Shown here: positions 60,560 through 64,000 of the stretch, one piece after another
How the letters are laid out: the number at the start of each line of letters is the position of its first letter
Numbering within the stretch: the stretch's first letter is position 1
DNA from: an uncultured Pelagibacteraceae bacterium
GTDB lineage: Bacteria; Pseudomonadota; Alphaproteobacteria; Pelagibacterales; Pelagibacteraceae
Assembly: GCA_902560225.1 (NCBI GenBank)
Contig: CACEKT010000001.1
Location: forward strand, 1-64,000
Reading direction: 5' to 3'
DNA: 64,000 nt
Made by a program: the position numbers and the translations under genes
The notes under the pieces: model-generated
Seen by the model: the letters and a program-made list of their open reading frames with translations, nothing else
Database searches by the model: none
What the model was told of the DNA's origin: nothing

Positions 60560-60581
60560 GGCTACTAGTTGGCTACTAGTT
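60560..60581. repeat. Perfect tandem 11-bp repeat, right edge
   Basis: Two exact units of GGCTACTAGTT, preceded by TTTTATCTCTC. The same arrangement with a few changes follows the left repeat at 58161-58195. The match of about 36 bases shows a third repeated module at the two island edges. Confidence 0.65.
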
Positions 60582-60658
60582 TAGCAAAATTTATTATTCA
60601 TATTTTCCAATAAAAATAATCTATCAATTTCTAAAGTTATGGGATTATAAGGGAGTTA

Positions 60659-60683
60659 GACTATTAGGGACTATTAGAGACTA
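60659..60683. repeat. Tandem 10-bp repeat (2.5 units) by the tRNA-Leu remnant
   Basis: GACTATTAGG, GACTATTAGA and GACTA occur head to tail, ending 21 bases before the tRNA-Leu remnant. Spacing near one helical turn suggests protein-binding sites, such as recombinase arm sites. Confidence 0.6.
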
Positions 60684-60704
60684 AAGAAATACCCAACTCA
60701 AACT

Positions 60705-60822
60705 ATTTTAAGTCCTTTGTGTCTACCAATTTCACCACGAGGGCATTAATGAATTTCATGAGTGTTTATGCTAATATTTATAATTGAACAAGTCTAATAA
60801 GTAAAATTTTTTTATTTTATCT
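60705..60822. repeat. Distal copy of tRNA-Leu 5' half plus upstream DNA
   Basis: A 118-base copy of 58052-58169 with 88 identical bases at its left end. It contains the anticodon loop, D arm and 5' acceptor strand of tRNA-Leu (60705-60744) but no 3' half, so it is not a functional tRNA. Any promoter of the tRNA lying upstream is duplicated with it and could drive transcription leftward into the cassette. Confidence 0.9.
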
Positions 60823-60894
60823 TCCCATGCTCTTGTCTTGCTATTGATAACATAAAATAAGTAAAATTCATTACTAGAATTATCTGTTTTAAAT

Positions 60895-62919
60895 TTATTT
60901 TAATTTAAATGCTACCAATGCATTTCCTGTATCAACTAGATTGGAATAATTATCTTTTAAAACTCTACCTCCTGTTGAATGTACAATTATATATTGATCA
61001 TCATTTGCAATATATGTTGTTGGTGGGGCTGAACCTATAAATGGAAGTTCCTTACTAAAAAGGATTTCTCCATTATTTGAGTCAAAAATATAAATTTTTT
61101 TATCTAGTGTTCCTGTAGCTATAATTATATTTCCACTTGTTGCAGTTGCTCCACCTATATTTTCAGTTCCGGTTATTGGTATTCCTTTTTTGGTTAATTC
61201 ATGATATTCACCAAAAGGTACTTGCCAGATTATTTTTCCATTATTTAAATTTAAAGCAGTTAGAGTTCCCCAAGGTGGTTTGATTGCCGGATATCCATAT
61301 TTATCTTTAGCAAATTTGAATTTACTTTTATATTTAGGAATTAATTGACTTATATCTTTGTTTATTTTTATTAATTCACTTTCTACAAGTATATTGTTGC
61401 TTGTAATATACATAATACCTTTTTTAGAGTCTACACTACCTCCCGGCCATTCTGCACCTCCATGAAAATTATATTGAAGACCTTTTTTATTAATATGATG
61501 AGGTTCGTAAAAACCAAACTTATAACTTGAATATTTTTTTGTTAATCTTAATGCTTCGTCTTTGTCATAAGACCAAATATCATCAAGTTTAAAAACATTT
61601 CTTCCAAATGGTTCTGGTAAAATAAAATCCGCTTGATAAGAACTTGTTCTTTCTCCAGGAATAGTAGAGGTTGGAACTTTTCTTTTTATATAATCATATA
61701 TTGGTTCTCCAGTAACTCTATCTAATATTAATGTATTTGCTCTTTTGGTAGGTACAACAACAACATCTAACATCTCAGAGTCTTTCTTAATTTGAGTTAG
61801 CATTGGAGGAGATGGAATATCGTGATTCCAAATATCGTGTGATGTTTCTTGAAAATGCCATAGGATTTTTTTTTGTTCAATTGAGAGTGCTATCACACTG
61901 CTAGAAAATAAATTATCTCCTGGTCTTAAAGAACCATCGAAATAACTATGTGGGTTACCTGTTACAGTATATACAATTCCTCTATCTAAATCTGCGGATA
62001 TCCCTCCCCATGGATTTGCTCCAGAGTTATTATATGGTTTACCTCCTACTCTATGGTTAAATTTCTTGTAATATTTTAACTTCCATTCAACTTTACCAGT
62101 ATACAAGTTATAAACTTCAAATGCTCTATCCCATGTTGCTAAAATAATTTTATCTTTATAGACAACAGGAGGTAATACATTTAAACCTGTTCTAACTTTA
62201 CCTTTGCTGCCAAAAGATGATATCAGTTGTCCATTTTTTGGGTCCAATGCAATTAATCTTTCTCTGTTAGAAAATAACAACCGTGGATCTTGATTATCAC
62301 TTTTATCTCCTGCCCAATAAGTTAAACCTCGTCTAGCAACAGAATTACCAAAATTTTTAGATTTCCAGATTAGATTTCCAGTAACTCCATCTATAGCAGC
62401 AATAAACCCACCAGAGATTGGTGTATAAATAATACCATTCACTACTATTGGATTTGCTTGAATATCCCCTTCAAAACCCTCAGATCTAAATATCCAGGCT
62501 ACATCTAATTTAGATACATTATTACTGTTTATTAAATCCAGATTTGAAAATCGAGTTGCATTATCATTTCCATGACTTTTGTACCAATTGTTTGTTATTT
62601 CTGGAACTTCATTTTTACTTGTAGTGAAATTTTTATTACTTTTAATATTTATTTTATTTGGTAATGCATTTCTCTTAGCGCTATCTTCTATTGTCCAGTG
62701 ATTTCTGTGAGAATTTAGAAATTTAACAAAAGTATTTTCTATCGTTTTATCTATTTTTGTATGTATTTTTTTCAGTAAATTACTGTTTAAATTTTTAAAA
62801 GAATAAGTGATACTACTTTGATTTACATAACTCGTATCAATTTTTTTATAATCTTTCCAAATCCAAAAAGTTAGAAAAAAAAAAGTAAGTATAAAAAATA
62901 TAGATAATTTTTTTTTCAT
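60895..62919 (-). CDS. PQQ-dependent dehydrogenase (quinoprotein, mGDH-like)
   Basis: A 674-residue protein with one N-terminal membrane segment (about residues 4-22), a spacer of about 90 residues and a PQQ beta-propeller. The repeats carry the tryptophan-docking pattern (GVTGNLIWKSKNF, GKVEWKLKY, NGKIIWQVPFGE). The C-terminal GTENIGGATATSGNIIIATG and LPFIGSAPPTTYI resemble the membrane glucose/quinate dehydrogenase group. That group usually has four or five N-terminal helices, so this protein is a simpler, singly anchored type with a periplasmic catalytic domain. It would oxidise a sugar or alcohol and pass electrons to quinone; the substrate is unknown. No PQQ synthesis gene is in the window. 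Confidence 0.85.
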   Translation of the reverse strand: MKKKLSIFFILTFFFLTFWIWKDYKKIDTSYVNQSSITYSFKNLNSNLLKKIHTKIDKTIENTFVKFLNSHRNHWTIEDSAKRNALPNKINIKSNKNFTTSKNEVPEITNNWYKSHGNDNATRFSNLDLINSNNVSKLDVAWIFRSEGFEGDIQANPIVVNGIIYTPISGGFIAAIDGVTGNLIWKSKNFGNSVARRGLTYWAGDKSDNQDPRLLFSNRERLIALDPKNGQLISSFGSKGKVRTGLNVLPPVVYKDKIILATWDRAFEVYNLYTGKVEWKLKYYKKFNHRVGGKPYNNSGANPWGGISADLDRGIVYTVTGNPHSYFDGSLRPGDNLFSSSVIALSIEQKKILWHFQETSHDIWNHDIPSPPMLTQIKKDSEMLDVVVVPTKRANTLILDRVTGEPIYDYIKRKVPTSTIPGERTSSYQADFILPEPFGRNVFKLDDIWSYDKDEALRLTKKYSSYKFGFYEPHHINKKGLQYNFHGGAEWPGGSVDSKKGIMYITSNNILVESELIKINKDISQLIPKYKSKFKFAKDKYGYPAIKPPWGTLTALNLNNGKIIWQVPFGEYHELTKKGIPITGTENIGGATATSGNIIIATGTLDKKIYIFDSNNGEILFSKELPFIGSAPPTTYIANDDQYIIVHSTGGRVLKDNYSNLVDTGNALVAFKLK

Positions 62920-63081
62920 AGATGAGATCTATACTAATATTTATTTTCTAAAACGTTTTATTTTAATTGTTATAATATACTAAAATAAAACTATTAAGCT
63001 ATTGAGTTAAGATGTCTCTTTTGTTAGTTATTCTATTTTTTTTGTAATCCTTTATTCTGCTCATATCATAAAGAAAATTTT

Positions 63082-63243
63082 CTAATTTAACATATAAATT
63101 ATTGTCATAATTATAATTACTACTATAGCCCATAAAGATAGATTTTTTAGAAACTGTTTCAATTTAGAGTTTGATTGTAAAAAAGCGGGGAGTACTAAAA
63201 TAAGAACTCCCACCATATAAATCACAGGTAAAATTTTATCCAT
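63082..63243 (-). CDS. Tiny two-helix membrane protein, unknown
   Basis: This 53-residue reading frame starts MDKILPVIYMVGVLILVLPAF and ends before TAG. It has two hydrophobic stretches (about residues 5-22 and 37-52) linked by a basic, polar loop QSNSKLKQFLKNL. The start overlaps the end of the preceding dehydrogenase gene by eight bases, a common sign of translational coupling. It resembles the short membrane-anchor segments seen before some aspartic-protease-like proteins, but no family can be assigned. I found it by reading the spacer. Confidence 0.55.
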   Translation of the reverse strand: MDKILPVIYMVGVLILVLPAFLQSNSKLKQFLKNLSLWAIVVIIIMTIIYMLN

Positions 63244-64000
63244 TATTTTTTGAATTATATTGAGGGTGTTTAGATAATGGACGATTTTTATGCTTTACAA
63301 CAATTGAACCATCTACAACTTTTATATCATAACCCCAGTTATCCCATCCTTTCATAGATAAAGACTCGTCAAGCTCATCTTCAAGGGTTCTTGGATAAAC
63401 ATAACATCCTTCTTTATCTCCATATTGTGTTCGTGCTTTATCCATTTTTTTTTTAACTTCCATATGTAGATCTAAAGGAACTTTTAAGTCGCGACCTAGT
63501 AAGTAACTTAAATTCATATCTTTACATGCAAGATCCATTGTAAATCCAGCTTCATATTTTTGATTAAATATATGAGGAACAACTGTTTCCCAAGCAAAAG
63601 AGTTGCCTGCAGAAACTCTTATTGCATCAAAAAAATTTTCTAAATCTAGTCCTGCTTTTTTTGCAACCATCATACATTCAGATGCTGCAACCATATTAGT
63701 AAATGCAAGCATATTAGATACAACTTTTGTAATAGCACCAGCACCTATATCTCCACATAAAACAACTACCTCACCTATTGCATCTTGCAAAACTTTTTTC
63801 CAAATTTTAAAAGTTTCTTTATCACCTCCTGCTAAGCAAACCATATTATTATTTTGCAAAGCATGTACTCCTCCTGTAAGCGTAGCCTCTAACATTAAAA
63901 CCCCATATGTTTTAGCTTTATTTGCTAATTTTTGAGTTTGTTTAAAATTAGTTGTTGATGTGTCTATCCATACTGTACCAACTGAAGCATTTTGTAATAA
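63236..64000 (-). CDS. 3-hydroxyisobutyrate dehydrogenase-like oxidoreductase, 5' end outside
   Basis: The frame is open to the window's right edge, so the first part of the Rossmann domain is missing; about 254 residues are visible. VWIDTSTT is the family's conserved strand after the NAD site. TLTGGVHALQ corresponds to the substrate-binding GG motif. The GAGAITKVVSNML stretch holds the catalytic Lys and Asn, and DLACKDMNLSYLLGRD is the C-terminal helical motif. Family members reduce or oxidise beta-hydroxy acids (3-hydroxyisobutyrate, tartronate semialdehyde). The C-terminal part is somewhat extended. The exact substrate cannot be decided. Confidence 0.85.
   Translation of the reverse strand, partial: LLQNASVGTVWIDTSTTNFKQTQKLANKAKTYGVLMLEATLTGGVHALQNNNMVCLAGGDKETFKIWKKVLQDAIGEVVVLCGDIGAGAITKVVSNMLAFTNMVAASECMMVAKKAGLDLENFFDAIRVSAGNSFAWETVVPHIFNQKYEAGFTMDLACKDMNLSYLLGRDLKVPLDLHMEVKKKMDKARTQYGDKEGCYVYPRTLEDELDESLSMKGWDNWGYDIKVVDGSIVVKHKNRPLSKHPQYNSKNNG

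Larger units (their letters stand above)
58052..60822. mobile_element. tRNA-Leu-bounded island with Anbu/ATP-grasp pair
   Basis: The 2.65-kb stretch is bracketed by direct copies of the tRNA-Leu 5' half plus upstream DNA, and the copies start in the anticodon loop, the usual crossover point of tRNA-targeting tyrosine recombinases. Contents are a circularly permuted ATP-grasp gene and a divergent proteasome-like peptidase gene. Short tandem repeats lie near both edges. No integrase is present. The usual case duplicates the tRNA 3' half; here the 5' half and promoter region are duplicated. Confidence 0.65.
60538..60894. other. Noncoding stretch with island right-edge repeats
   Basis: This 357-base gap between the Anbu gene and the PQQ dehydrogenase gene has no convincing gene. 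It contains a tandem 11-bp pair (60560-60581), a tandem 10-bp array (60659-60683) and the distal copy of the tRNA-Leu repeat (60705-60822). It is best read as the right junction of the island. Confidence 0.7.

Noticed and set aside
60705..60745. Possible second tRNA-Leu gene
   Set aside because: The sequence stops at the anticodon loop; there is no 3' half, so it cannot fold as a tRNA.
1..64000. CRISPR arrays, insertion sequences, rRNA genes
   Set aside because: No regularly spaced repeats, no transposase or integrase reading frame and no rRNA sequence were seen in the window.

Overview
The window looks like a piece of a SAR11-clade (Candidatus Pelagibacter-like) alphaproteobacterial chromosome. 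The evidence is very AT-rich DNA, genes packed with overlaps or gaps of a few bases, lysine/asparagine/isoleucine-rich proteins, the alphaproteobacterial order secY-adk-rpsM, and a sarcosine oxidase operon soxB-soxD-soxA-soxG. No species name can be fixed from the sequence alone.

Layout. 1-4714: soxB (5' end outside the window), soxD, soxA, soxG, for demethylation of sarcosine. 4717-11374 (minus): exported nuclease, MATE transporter, trhO, an O-methyltransferase, then gatB-gatA-gatC. 11425-18087 (plus): ruvX, pyrB, a dihydroorotase-like gene lacking the HxH metal motif, plsY, topA, a small exported protein and a RidA-family protein. 18090-23998: ugd-galU, panC, mgtE, lipB and an RluA-family pseudouridine synthase.

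24009-52645 is one uninterrupted minus-strand block of translation and transcription genes. In transcription order it runs tRNA-Tyr, tRNA-Gly, tuf, tRNA-Trp, secE, nusG, rplK-A-J-L, rpoB, rpoC, rpsL, rpsG, fusA, then the S10, spc and alpha operons down to rplQ. The rif, str, S10, spc and alpha operons of E. coli are therefore fused end to end. There is no tuf between fusA and rpsJ, and no rpmD between rpsE and rplO. Likely promoters sit before tRNA-Tyr, before rpsL and before rpsM.

52776-64000 is the variable part. rlmB is followed by tRNA-Thr(UGU), whose 3' half is repeated 1.6 kb away, bracketing an exported protein and a hydratase. Then come a TylF-like methyltransferase, a TPR protein, a glutathione S-transferase, nadK and tRNA-Leu(UAA). 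The 5' half of tRNA-Leu plus its upstream DNA (118 nt) is repeated 2.65 kb away, and the repeat begins at the anticodon loop. Between the copies lie a circularly permuted ATP-grasp ligase and a divergent Anbu-type proteasome-like peptidase, with short tandem repeats near both ends. No integrase remains in either island. The window closes with a PQQ-dependent dehydrogenase, a tiny two-helix membrane protein, and a partial 3-hydroxyisobutyrate-dehydrogenase-like gene.

The best candidate for an under-described system is the tRNA-Leu-bounded cassette with the Anbu peptidase and ATP-grasp ligase. It is a minimal version of a predicted peptide-ligation/proteolysis system, carried on a small element that apparently recombined in the anticodon loop and duplicated the 5' side of the tRNA.
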